13,192 nt of DNA from Spirochaetota bacterium. GTDB taxonomy: Bacteria; Spirochaetota; Spirochaetia; Treponematales; Breznakiellaceae. Made by a program: the position numbers and the translations under genes. The stretch lies in assembly GCA_023406985.1 (NCBI GenBank), contig JAEXTK010000172.1, positions 1 to 13,192 of the forward strand. Direction: 5' to 3'. Below the pieces are notes generated by a model that did no database searches, was not told the DNA's origin, and saw only the letters and a program-made list of their open reading frames with translations. Of this stretch, positions 1 to 7,639 are shown piece after piece (the stretch's first letter is position 1; every line of letters begins with the position of its first letter).

Positions 1-486
1 GGGGGGGGGGCCCACGGCGACGCGCGCGCGGGCATCGGCCGCGGCCGCGTGGGGGGGGCGGCCGAACGCTCGCTCGGCTTGATGAATACGCCCGATGAGG
101 CCTACGCGCCCTGGTCCCTTTCGGCGCTGGTCGCGTGCGTGTGCCTGCTCGCCTGCGTTCTCGCGTTTTTTTCCAAGCGGCGAGTAACCTCCGGAAAGCG
201 GCGCGGTTATACAGTCGCGATTTTCTTCCTCCTCCTCGCGGCCCTTTCCGTTGGGCACCGGGCGGCGGTCCGGCTGGACGCGGCGGGATACCTCGGTAGA
301 GGAATCGCCGCGGTTTCGCCCGCCTGCCCCGTCTTCCGCATACCGGAGAAGGAAGGCGGGGTCGCCGCGGAATTCGCGGCCGGCCAGCCGGTGCGGCTCC
401 GGAGCTCCGCGGGAACGTGGCAGTACGCCGAGGCGCCGGACGGTCAGGCGGGGTGGGTGGAAGGCGACCGGATGATCAGATACTGA
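1..486 (+). CDS. C-terminal part of a membrane protein with an SH3-like domain (5' truncated)
   Basis: The reading frame is open from base 1, so the gene is probably cut by the window edge. The possible GTG (49) and ATG (82) starts have no Shine-Dalgarno sequence. Counting from codon 49, there are two hydrophobic helices (about residues 22-41 and 54-69) separated by a short basic loop. A region of about 60 residues (84-145) follows and looks like a bacterial SH3 type 3 domain, with alternating V/A-P strands, a W-x-Y strand and a closing GQAGWVEGD turn. Two helices plus a terminal SH3 resemble the C-terminus of BatE-type proteins of the aerotolerance (Bat) operons, but the TPR part that would support this is missing. 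The function is therefore unassigned. The stop lies 18 nt before the Smr gene, so the two are probably co-transcribed. The first ~60 bases are low-complexity and may be unreliable. Confidence 0.6.
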   Translation, partial: GGGAHGDARAGIGRGRVGGAAERSLGLMNTPDEAYAPWSLSALVACVCLLACVLAFFSKRRVTSGKRRGYTVAIFFLLLAALSVGHRAAVRLDAAGYLGRGIAAVSPACPVFRIPEKEGGVAAEFAAGQPVRLRSSAGTWQYAEAPDGQAGWVEGDRMIRY

Positions 487-504
487 AGAAAAGGCGTGCG
501 TTCG

Positions 505-1143
505 ATGGATTTCGGGGATATTCTGGACGATTGGGATCGTCAAACGGCGAAGAGCGCGGGCAAGAAGGCGATCCGCGCCGAAAGTAAGGCGCGCGCGCAG
601 GAGGCGGACCTCCGGCGGACCCTCGCGGCGAAGGAGAATCCGCCCGAGGGCGCGGCTTCGCAGGGCGCGGCTTCGCAGGGCGCGGCTTCGCAGGGGACGG
701 CCCCGGATCGGGCCGCGGGCAGTCTCGCGGCGGTGGACCCGCTCACGGCATGGCTACGGGTGAACGGGGTGCAGGACAAGGATGCGGCCGCCGAGGCGGA
801 TATCCTTTCCGCGGCCGAGCGCCGCCGCAGGCTCCGCAATAAGGCGCCCGACGCGGTCATCGACCTCCACGGCCTGACGCGCGATGAGGCGTGGCTGCGG
901 CTCTCGGCCTTTTTCGCCTCAGCGCTGCGGCAGGGCGCGGAAAAGATCCTCGTGGTGCACGGGAAGGGGAACCATTCGGAGGGCGAGGCCGTGCTCAAGA
1001 AGGCGACCCGCGAGTTCGTGGAGCGGTGCTCCTTCGCGGGGGAGTGCGGTCAAGCCGACTCCCGCTCCGGCGGAGCGGGGGCAACGTGGGTGATCTTGAA
1101 AAGGGATCGTGAGGAAGAAGAAGGCTCTCAACGCTCGCGGTAG
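505..1143 (+). CDS. Smr-domain protein (MutS2/SmrA-like C-terminal domain)
   Basis: The protein is 212 aa. Residues ~115-205 form an Smr domain: a DLHGLT motif at the start of the domain, a central HGKGNHSEGEAVL loop, and a closing GATWVILKR strand. Smr domains bind or cleave structured nucleic acids. As stand-alone proteins they are linked to ribosome rescue or DNA transactions, so the exact role here is inferred. The first ~80 residues are charged and low-complexity and include a GAASQ x3 repeat; they are probably a flexible tail. I chose ATG 505 because AAGG at 491-494 sits 10 nt upstream, whereas the in-frame GTG at 496 would be only 1 nt from it. The gene lies 18 nt after the SH3 gene. 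Its last 16 nt overlap the 3' end of infA on the other strand. Confidence 0.88.
   Translation: MDFGDILDDWDRQTAKSAGKKAIRAESKARAQEADLRRTLAAKENPPEGAASQGAASQGAASQGTAPDRAAGSLAAVDPLTAWLRVNGVQDKDAAAEADILSAAERRRRLRNKAPDAVIDLHGLTRDEAWLRLSAFFASALRQGAEKILVVHGKGNHSEGEAVLKKATREFVERCSFAGECGQADSRSGGAGATWVILKRDREEEEGSQRSR
649..693 (+). repeat. 15-bp in-frame tandem repeat, 3 copies
   Basis: Three perfect copies of GGCGCGGCTTCGCAG lie inside the Smr gene (649-663, 664-678, 679-693). Each encodes Gly-Ala-Ala-Ser-Gln (residues 49-63). A decayed fourth unit (GTAPD) follows. Exact DNA identity, not just amino-acid identity, suggests recent slippage. Confidence 0.95.
1061..1079 (-). other. GC hairpin downstream of infA (possible terminator without U-tract)
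   Basis: CCCGCTCC and GGAGCGGG form a perfect 8-bp stem around a 3-nt loop. On the - strand the hairpin starts about 50 nt after the infA stop. On the + strand it lies in the Smr coding sequence. No U-run follows, so intrinsic termination is doubtful. Confidence 0.3.
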
Positions 1144-1352
1144 ATGATGCGGCCGCGGCTCAGGTCGTAGGGAGAGAGCGCGACCTTGACGCGGTCGCCG
1201 GGGACGATGCGGATGTAGTGCTTGCGCATCTTTCCGGAGAGGTGCGCAAGGATCAGGTGTCCGTTCTGCTTATCGAGCTCGACTCGGAACATGGTGTTGG
1301 GTAGGGCTTCACGAACGACGCCCTCTACCTCTATCGCTTCTTCTTTCGCCAC
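1128..1352 (-). CDS. infA: translation initiation factor IF-1
   Basis: IF-1 is the small OB-fold factor that binds the 30S A site with IF-2 and IF-3 during initiation. The product is 74 aa and nearly all of it matches the family: AKEEAIEVEG at the N-terminus, then VVREALPNTMFRVEL, HLSGKMRKHYIRIVPGDRVKV, and SPYDLSRGRIIYR at the end. I chose GTG at 1352-1350 because it gives the canonical (M)AKEEAIEV start and has AAGGAG (1363-1358) 5 nt upstream. The in-frame ATG at 1373 would add seven atypical residues and place this Shine-Dalgarno sequence inside the gene. A Lys-Gln pair in the loop after VELD makes it two residues longer than the usual 72. The gene is single, diverges from the dksA-like gene and overlaps the Smr gene tail-to-tail. 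Confidence 0.97.
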   Translation of the reverse strand: MAKEEAIEVEGVVREALPNTMFRVELDKQNGHLILAHLSGKMRKHYIRIVPGDRVKVALSPYDLSRGRIIYRER

Positions 1353-1357
1353 GGCGT

Positions 1358-1363
1358 CTCCTT
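1358..1363 (-). promoter_or_regulatory. Shine-Dalgarno that fixes the infA GTG start
   Basis: AAGGAG on the - strand lies 5 nt before GTG 1352. It decides the start in favour of GTG over the upstream ATG (1373). Confidence 0.85.
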
Positions 1364-1421
1364 GAACTCGCATGCTGAAGGATCGGCCCAGCGAAAAAAT
1401 GACGCGGCCCGGTCCAAGAAT

Positions 1422-1449
1422 TTGCTTTTCGATGTATACGTCCTATAAT
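1422..1449 (+). promoter_or_regulatory. distal dksA-like promoter (candidate)
   Basis: A perfect -10 TATAAT (1444-1449) follows a weak -35 TTGCTT (1422-1427) with a 16-bp spacer. Transcription would start near 1456 and give the dksA-like mRNA a structured leader of about 178 nt. The -10 abuts the infA -10 on the opposite strand. Confidence 0.45.
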
Positions 1450-1477
1450 GCTATAGGCAATCGGTCGCCTTTGTCAA
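1450..1477 (-). promoter_or_regulatory. infA promoter
   Basis: On the - strand a perfect -35 TTGACA (1477-1472) is followed, after a 16-bp spacer, by -10 TATAGC (1455-1450). Transcription would start near 1443 and give a leader of about 90 nt before the infA GTG. The -10 is one half of the CCTATA/TATAGG dyad shared with the + strand promoter. Confidence 0.6.
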
Positions 1478-1545
1478 CCGGAGCTTTCCGGCGAGGCCGC
1501 GGATCGCCTCGGTGGAGACCGAGCCGATCGTAGACCGGTTGACAA
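1471..1545. repeat. 11-bp inverted repeat with a -35 box on each arm
   Basis: TTGTCAACCGG (1471-1481) and its exact reverse complement CCGGTTGACAA (1535-1545) are separated by 53 bp. Each arm contains TTGACA pointing outward: leftward to infA and rightward to the dksA-like gene. The arms could be an operator pair or simply duplicated promoter elements. Confidence 0.8.
1478..1529 (+). promoter_or_regulatory. two nested hairpins in the infA/dksA control region
   Basis: CCGGA-GCTT-TCCGG (1478-1491) is a perfect 5-bp stem. The stem at 1502-1529 pairs GATCG with CGATC and CTCGGT with ACCGAG around a GGAG loop, with one C/C mismatch. Both lie within the 11-bp inverted repeat. They would be part of the dksA leader RNA only if the distal promoter is used. 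Confidence 0.6.
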
Positions 1546-1567
1546 TTTCCGGCCCGTACTGCATTGT
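1539..1567 (+). promoter_or_regulatory. proximal dksA-like promoter (candidate)
   Basis: A perfect TTGACA (1539-1544), a 17-bp spacer and a poor -10 CATTGT (1562-1567) precede the gene. The start would be near 1574, giving a leader of about 60 nt. The weak -10 suggests a need for activation or modest use. Confidence 0.4.
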
Positions 1568-1633
1568 ACGCGGACTTTTCCGTCGCTCGACTCTTCGCGT
1601 TCTGCGACGGGCGACTTCACAAGGGGGACCGGC

Positions 1634-1990
1634 ATGGATCAAGACTTCGTCGAAAGGATGAGGAAATCCTTGGTCGATCTCAAGACCGAGATCATAACGA
1701 ACCTGATCGCGGGCAACGCCGATTTCAAGGAAATCGTCGAAGGCATGGATCCGAAGGATTTCGCCGACATCGCGTCCGACGACATCGATCGGAAGATGAT
1801 CGAAGCGATCGGCACCCAGGACCTGAAGCGGCTCAAGCTCATCGATTCCGCCATCACGCGGATCCAGCAGGGGAAGTACGGCCTGTGCATGAAGTGCGGC
1901 AAGCGCATCCCGACGGATCGCCTGGAAGCGATTCCCTACGCGCTCATGTGCATCGAGTGCAAGGCGGAGGAAGAGCGCAGGAATCGCTAG
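1634..1990 (+). CDS. DksA/TraR-family zinc-finger transcription regulator
   Basis: The 118-aa protein belongs to the family that inserts a coiled coil into the RNA polymerase secondary channel and, often with ppGpp, adjusts promoter choice. Residues 1-38 and ~50-80 are helical and would form the coiled-coil arms. DPKDFA at 39-44 fits the D-x-x-D-x-A tip motif whose aspartates are needed in DksA. Near the C-terminus is a complete C-x2-C-x17-C-x2-C zinc finger (CMKCG ... CIEC). It is shorter than E. coli DksA (151 aa), as many DksA-like proteins are, so I give no symbol. ATG 1634 has AAGGGGGA 5 nt upstream. The gene diverges from infA and ends 13 bp before the convergent PHP gene. Its coupling to infA through one control region fits growth-rate regulation, which is inference. 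Confidence 0.93.
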   Translation: MDQDFVERMRKSLVDLKTEIITNLIAGNADFKEIVEGMDPKDFADIASDDIDRKMIEAIGTQDLKRLKLIDSAITRIQQGKYGLCMKCGKRIPTDRLEAIPYALMCIECKAEEERRNR

Positions 1991-2003
1991 CCTCCGCCGA
2001 TCC

Positions 2004-2876
2004 TTACAGCGGGTCTTCGGCCCAGATCGCGCGCCCGTCGCTCGATCTGCCGCCGAAGAGGACCGCGCTGGAATAGCCCGCCGAGACCAACAGTCGGCGG
2101 GCTTCTTCATAATGTCCCCCCAGGTGTTCTCCCCGGTGCGCGTCGGCGTTGACGGTCATCCGCACGCCCTGTTCGCGCAGGCCGCGGATCATCCAGGGGG
2201 CCGGGTATGCCTCGACGGTGCTGCCGCGGTTGAGCCCGCCGGTGTTCACTTCCACCACGGCATCGCCCTTCGCGATGGCGTCCATCGCGGTATTCGCCGC
2301 GCCGCGATAGGCCGCGCCCTCGGGATCGAACCAGCGATTCTCGCGATTGTTCTTCTTGACCAAGTCGAGGTGGGCGACGATGTCGAGGCCGCCCTCGGCG
2401 ACCATGGCGGCGACGGCGTCCCAGTACGCGGCGGCCGCGGCTTCTCCGTCGCCGCCGAAGCCGTCGCGCACGCCCCGCTCCCACTCTTCGGCCGGACCGT
2501 CCACGGTGAAGGCTTCCGCGCCGTTCGGCGGTATGAGGTAGTGGACGGAGGCGATGACGAAGTCGAGGCCGATCGCCCGGAACCGGCCGTCGGCAGGCCC
2601 GCAGACGCCGCGGATATAGTCGATCTCAAGGCCGAGGTACACGTCCAGTTGCCCCTTCCAGCGTTCGCGCGCGGAGCGTACGGATTCCGCGTACTCGTGG
2701 AGCCGATCCTGCCGCATGTGCCAGACGGATGCCTCGGCGAAGGGCGAGGGGATGGGCGCGTGCGAGCTGAAGCCTATCGAAACGAAGCCGCGGTCGGCCG
2801 CGGCGCGGCACATGGACTCGACGTCTTCGCGTCCATCGCAGAACAGGGTGTGGGTATGTAAACATGAGTAGCGCAT
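2004..2876 (-). CDS. PHP-domain phosphatase, HisJ/HisK-type histidinol-phosphatase family
   Basis: The 290-aa protein has the metal ligands of the PHP fold in order: HTH (H7, H9) at the N-terminus, FSSHAP (H39), GLEIDY (E84), SVHYL (H112), AHLDLVKK (H169) and NADAH (D245, H247). The pattern matches the HisJ family, whose known members release phosphate from L-histidinol phosphate. No other his gene is nearby, so another phosphoester substrate is possible. The ATG at 2876 puts the HTH motif at residue 7 as usual. The longer frame to 3008 overlaps the kinase gene and adds arginine/proline-rich shadow sequence. No Shine-Dalgarno precedes the ATG (TCCTCC instead). A TATAAT that contains the kinase stop codon sits 6 nt upstream. 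The gene is third in a leftward cluster with the kinase (7-bp gap). Confidence 0.9.
   Translation of the reverse strand: MRYSCLHTHTLFCDGREDVESMCRAAADRGFVSIGFSSHAPIPSPFAEASVWHMRQDRLHEYAESVRSARERWKGQLDVYLGLEIDYIRGVCGPADGRFRAIGLDFVIASVHYLIPPNGAEAFTVDGPAEEWERGVRDGFGGDGEAAAAAYWDAVAAMVAEGGLDIVAHLDLVKKNNRENRWFDPEGAAYRGAANTAMDAIAKGDAVVEVNTGGLNRGSTVEAYPAPWMIRGLREQGVRMTVNADAHRGEHLGGHYEEARRLLVSAGYSSAVLFGGRSSDGRAIWAEDPL
2075..2107 (+). terminator. terminator-like hairpin for the dksA-like gene, inside the PHP gene
   Basis: AGCCCGCCGA (2075-2084) and TCGGCGGGCT (2094-2103) form a perfect 10-bp GC-rich stem with a 9-nt loop, followed on the + strand by TCTTC. It starts 84 nt after the dksA-like stop and lies in the 3' coding part of the opposite-strand phosphatase gene. 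The U-tract is short and interrupted. Confidence 0.5.
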
Positions 2877-2883
2877 GGAGGAA

Positions 2884-5520
<2,637 letters not shown>

Positions 5521-5526
5521 GGTGCC

Positions 5527-6798
5527 CTAGAAGTTCGGTTTGAGGATCTCTATGGCTTTCCGGAGTATCGCATCCGGTTTGAGCGGTTTGACGAGGTAGC
5601 TCTTCACGCCCGATTGGAAGGCCTGCACGACGGCGTCGCGCCGGGTCACCGCGGAGAGCACGATGGTCGGCTGCTCGATCTTGCGGTCCCGGAGGGCCGT
5701 GAGGACCTCGAATCCGCCGACTTTCGGCATGATGAGGTCCAGGAACACGAGGTCGAAGTCTTCACTGCCCGCGGCGGCGAGATAATCCGCGCCGTCCGAG
5801 AACGTGGACACGGCGGCGCCGATCTGCGTGAAGGTGGTCTTGATCAGCTCCTGGATGACGAAGTCGTCGTCCACTGCCGCTATCTTGAGGTTTTTGCCCT
5901 CCTCCTTGATGCTTTCGAAGTCGGGGACGACCTTCGCTTCGGTGTCGAATTTGAGCTGGACGGTCTCGGTGCGTTCGGCGTCCGCGGTGGAGGAAAGGAC
6001 GCGGGCTCCGATGATCTCCGCCTTCTTCGCGCCGAATTCCATGCGCGGGTCCAGCTCCGCGAGCAGGCCGTCCAAGGCGAACTGGAGATTCCCGAGCACG
6101 TCGATGTCCGCGATATCCTTGCGTCCCTTGACGTAGTTGCGGACGAAATCGTCCTTCGTCAGGATGCGGATATCGCGGTGCTTGGCCCGCGAGGCCTGCA
6201 GGATCACGTCGATGAGCTTCTGGAGGTTGGGCCCGTCCGGGTAGGCGAGCTTGAGATCGCTCATCATGAGGATGACTTTCGGCGTCCGGATCTCGTACAG
6301 GTCCAGGAGTTCCACGATCTTGAAGCGGAGCAAGTCCATCTTCTCGCGGTTGAGGCCCTGGGCGATCTCCACGAAAATGATGTTGTCGTTCACGTGGGCT
6401 TCCACGATGCACGGCGTGGAATCGATCTGGAACTCCGTTCCGAGGAGCTCGGAGAGCGTCTTGAAGAAGGCGTCGATGCGGATCGGCTTGGTGAAGACCT
6501 TCTTGACGTTGTAGTTGACGAGTTCGATGATGCGCTTCTGGTCGATCTTCTGCGCGGTGACGATGACCGGGATGTTGGCGGTATTGGGATTCTTCCGCTT
6601 TTCCTCGAGGACTTCCAGGCAGGTCTGGCGATTCAGGTGATAATCGAGCACCACGAGGTCGGGCATGATGGACCGCATCTTTGACATGCCGTCCAGGCCG
6701 TTGATGGCCACGCTCGCCTCGATACCCTGTTCCACGAGTTTGATGCGCAGGTACTCCCGGAGAAGGGGAGATTCATCGATCACGAGGACATGTTTCAT
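5527..6798 (-). CDS. response regulator with two receiver domains flanking a STAS-like domain
   Basis: The 423-aa protein starts with REC1 (1-120): D8/E9, the phospho-site D52 in VVLDYHLN, T81 and K104 in TKP. It ends with REC2 (~304-421): D310-D312, D354 in VFLDLIMPKVGGFE, S382 and K404. The middle (~129-245) has no DNA-binding or enzymatic motif. Its pattern is a V-x-I strand, a long helix, the strand VILMMSDL, a helix, and DIRILTKDDF, which resembles a STAS (anti-anti-sigma) fold. This assignment is by eye. There is no classical output domain, so it probably acts by protein-protein contact or relays phosphate. It is first in the leftward cluster, 6 bp before the hybrid kinase, its likely partner. 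D52 lacks the usual MP-x-x-G follow-up, so REC1 is the more divergent receiver. Confidence 0.9.
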   Translation of the reverse strand: MKHVLVIDESPLLREYLRIKLVEQGIEASVAINGLDGMSKMRSIMPDLVVLDYHLNRQTCLEVLEEKRKNPNTANIPVIVTAQKIDQKRIIELVNYNVKKVFTKPIRIDAFFKTLSELLGTEFQIDSTPCIVEAHVNDNIIFVEIAQGLNREKMDLLRFKIVELLDLYEIRTPKVILMMSDLKLAYPDGPNLQKLIDVILQASRAKHRDIRILTKDDFVRNYVKGRKDIADIDVLGNLQFALDGLLAELDPRMEFGAKKAEIIGARVLSSTADAERTETVQLKFDTEAKVVPDFESIKEEGKNLKIAAVDDDFVIQELIKTTFTQIGAAVSTFSDGADYLAAAGSEDFDLVFLDLIMPKVGGFEVLTALRDRKIEQPTIVLSAVTRRDAVVQAFQSGVKSYLVKPLKPDAILRKAIEILKPNF

Positions 6799-6816
6799 AC
6801 TTCATACTCTTCGGTC

Positions 6817-6845
6817 ATTTTACGGCAGTATATGAGAGTATGCAA
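6817..6845 (-). promoter_or_regulatory. promoter of the regulator/kinase/PHP cluster (candidate)
   Basis: On the - strand TTGCAT (6845-6840), a 17-bp spacer and TAAAAT (6822-6817) lie just upstream of the regulator ATG (6798). The predicted leader is only ~13 nt, with no clear Shine-Dalgarno. The box sits in an AT-rich island (about 6815-6875) that contrasts with the GC-rich surroundings. Confidence 0.45.
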
Positions 6846-6876
6846 TATAATACAGACTCGGTTAGTGATAGGTCGT

Positions 6877-6917
6877 GCTTCCACCTGACGCGGGCGGGAC
6901 GCCCGCGCAGGTGAAGC
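6877..6917. repeat. palindromic intergenic repeat, copy 1
   Basis: The left arm GCTTCCACCTGACGCGGGCG and the right arm CGCCCGCGCAGGTGAAGC pair over 18 bp around a GGA loop, with only two single-base bulges. It has the form of REP/BIME-type intergenic hairpins. It lies between the regulator and DJ-1 genes, which diverge. Confidence 0.75.
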
Positions 6918-6930
6918 CCGGCTAGCGGGA

Positions 6931-6984
6931 GCTTCCGCCTGACGCGGATAACGGGGGCGGGCAGGCCGCCCGCGCAGGTGAAGC
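6931..6984. repeat. palindromic intergenic repeat, copy 2 (longer loop)
   Basis: The left arm GCTTCCGCCTGACGCGG (6931-6947) and right arm CCGCGCAGGTGAAGC (6970-6984) match copy 1. They are separated by a 22-bp GC-rich insert instead of a short loop. Confidence 0.72.
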
Positions 6985-7008
6985 GGCGCCGGGTGCCGGG
7001 GCGATGGC

Positions 7009-7028
7009 GCTTGCGCCTGACGCGGGCG
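7009..7028. repeat. palindromic intergenic repeat, copy 3 (half unit)
   Basis: Only the left arm is present (GCTTGCGCCTGACGCGGGCG), and no matching right arm follows. It ends about 15 bp before the ribosome binding site of the DJ-1 gene. Confidence 0.65.
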
Positions 7029-7057
7029 CGGAGGCATGGCGAAGGGAGGAGGTGCGT

Positions 7058-7633
7058 ATGGCGAAGCGGGCGATCATTTTTCTGGCGGACGGGTTCGAGG
7101 AGGTCGAGGCCGTCACGCCGATCGATTATCTGCGGCGCGCTGGCGTGGAGGTCACCGTAGCAGCGGTGGGCCATGAGCGGGCGGTGAAGAGCTCCCGCGG
7201 GCTCTCCATACTCGCGACCGACACGGTCGCGGACCTGTCCGCGGCCGCGGGACGGTGGACGCCGGCATCCTGGGACGCGGTCCTCGTGCCGGGAGGCATG
7301 CCGGGGGCCACCAACGTCGCGGCGTCCAGGCCGTGCGGCGACTTATTGAAGGCCTTCGCGGCTTCCGGGAAGGTGATCGGGGCCATCTGCGCAGCCCCCG
7401 CGGTGGTCCTCGCTCCGCTCGGTATCCTTTCGGGTCGCGCCTTCACCTGCTTCCCCGGCATGGAGAAAGAAGTCTCGGGGGGCCGCTGGAAGGAAGACCG
7501 CGTCGTCGTGGACGGGAACCTCATCACGAGCCGTTCGGCCGGCACCGCGGGAGAATGGGCCCGGGCCCTGGTCGCGACGCTCTGCGGGGAAGAGGCGGCC
7601 CACCGGCTTACGAACGCCGTGCTGCTCAAATAA
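7058..7633 (+). CDS. DJ-1/PfpI-family protein (YajL/ThiJ type)
   Basis: The 191-aa protein covers the whole DJ-1 fold. AIIFLADGFEEVEAV near the N-terminus supplies the glutamate (E17) equivalent to E18 of human DJ-1. VLVPGGMPGA follows, and the nucleophile elbow GAICAAPAVV carries the reactive C111. The C-terminus has SRSAGTAGEWA, matching the SxGPGT region. Phe132 replaces the DJ-1 His126 (TCFP instead of TTHP), as in YajL. Family members are proposed to act on methylglyoxal or glycated targets or in oxidative stress; the exact activity is disputed and not visible here. ATG 7058 is chosen because AGGAGGT (7047-7053) lies 4 nt upstream; an earlier start at 7004 would run through the palindromic repeat region. 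It ends 6 bp from the convergent pfkB gene. Confidence 0.92.
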   Translation: MAKRAIIFLADGFEEVEAVTPIDYLRRAGVEVTVAAVGHERAVKSSRGLSILATDTVADLSAAAGRWTPASWDAVLVPGGMPGATNVAASRPCGDLLKAFAASGKVIGAICAAPAVVLAPLGILSGRAFTCFPGMEKEVSGGRWKEDRVVVDGNLITSRSAGTAGEWARALVATLCGEEAAHRLTNAVLLK

Positions 7634-7639
7634 GGCGCG

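Noticed and set aside
2112..2861. 249-codon open frame antisense to the PHP gene
   Set aside because: It mirrors a protein with all PHP metal motifs; no domain or start signal of its own.
6797..6820. seven-codon leader-type frame just before the regulator, with its stop overlapping the regulator ATG
   Set aside because: The overlap is suggestive of coupling, but there is no Shine-Dalgarno, and part of it lies within the predicted promoter -10 region. It is too short to support.
6815..7174. 119-codon - strand frame across the palindromic repeats
   Set aside because: It translates the repeat arms into arginine/proline-rich sequence and overlaps the start of the DJ-1 gene. The repetition of the peptide only reflects the DNA repeat.
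7440..7470. loss of a catalytic His in the DJ-1-family protein (Phe in TCFP)
   Set aside because: E. coli YajL has Phe at the same place (GFP), so this is normal for the bacterial subgroup and not a sign of inactivation.
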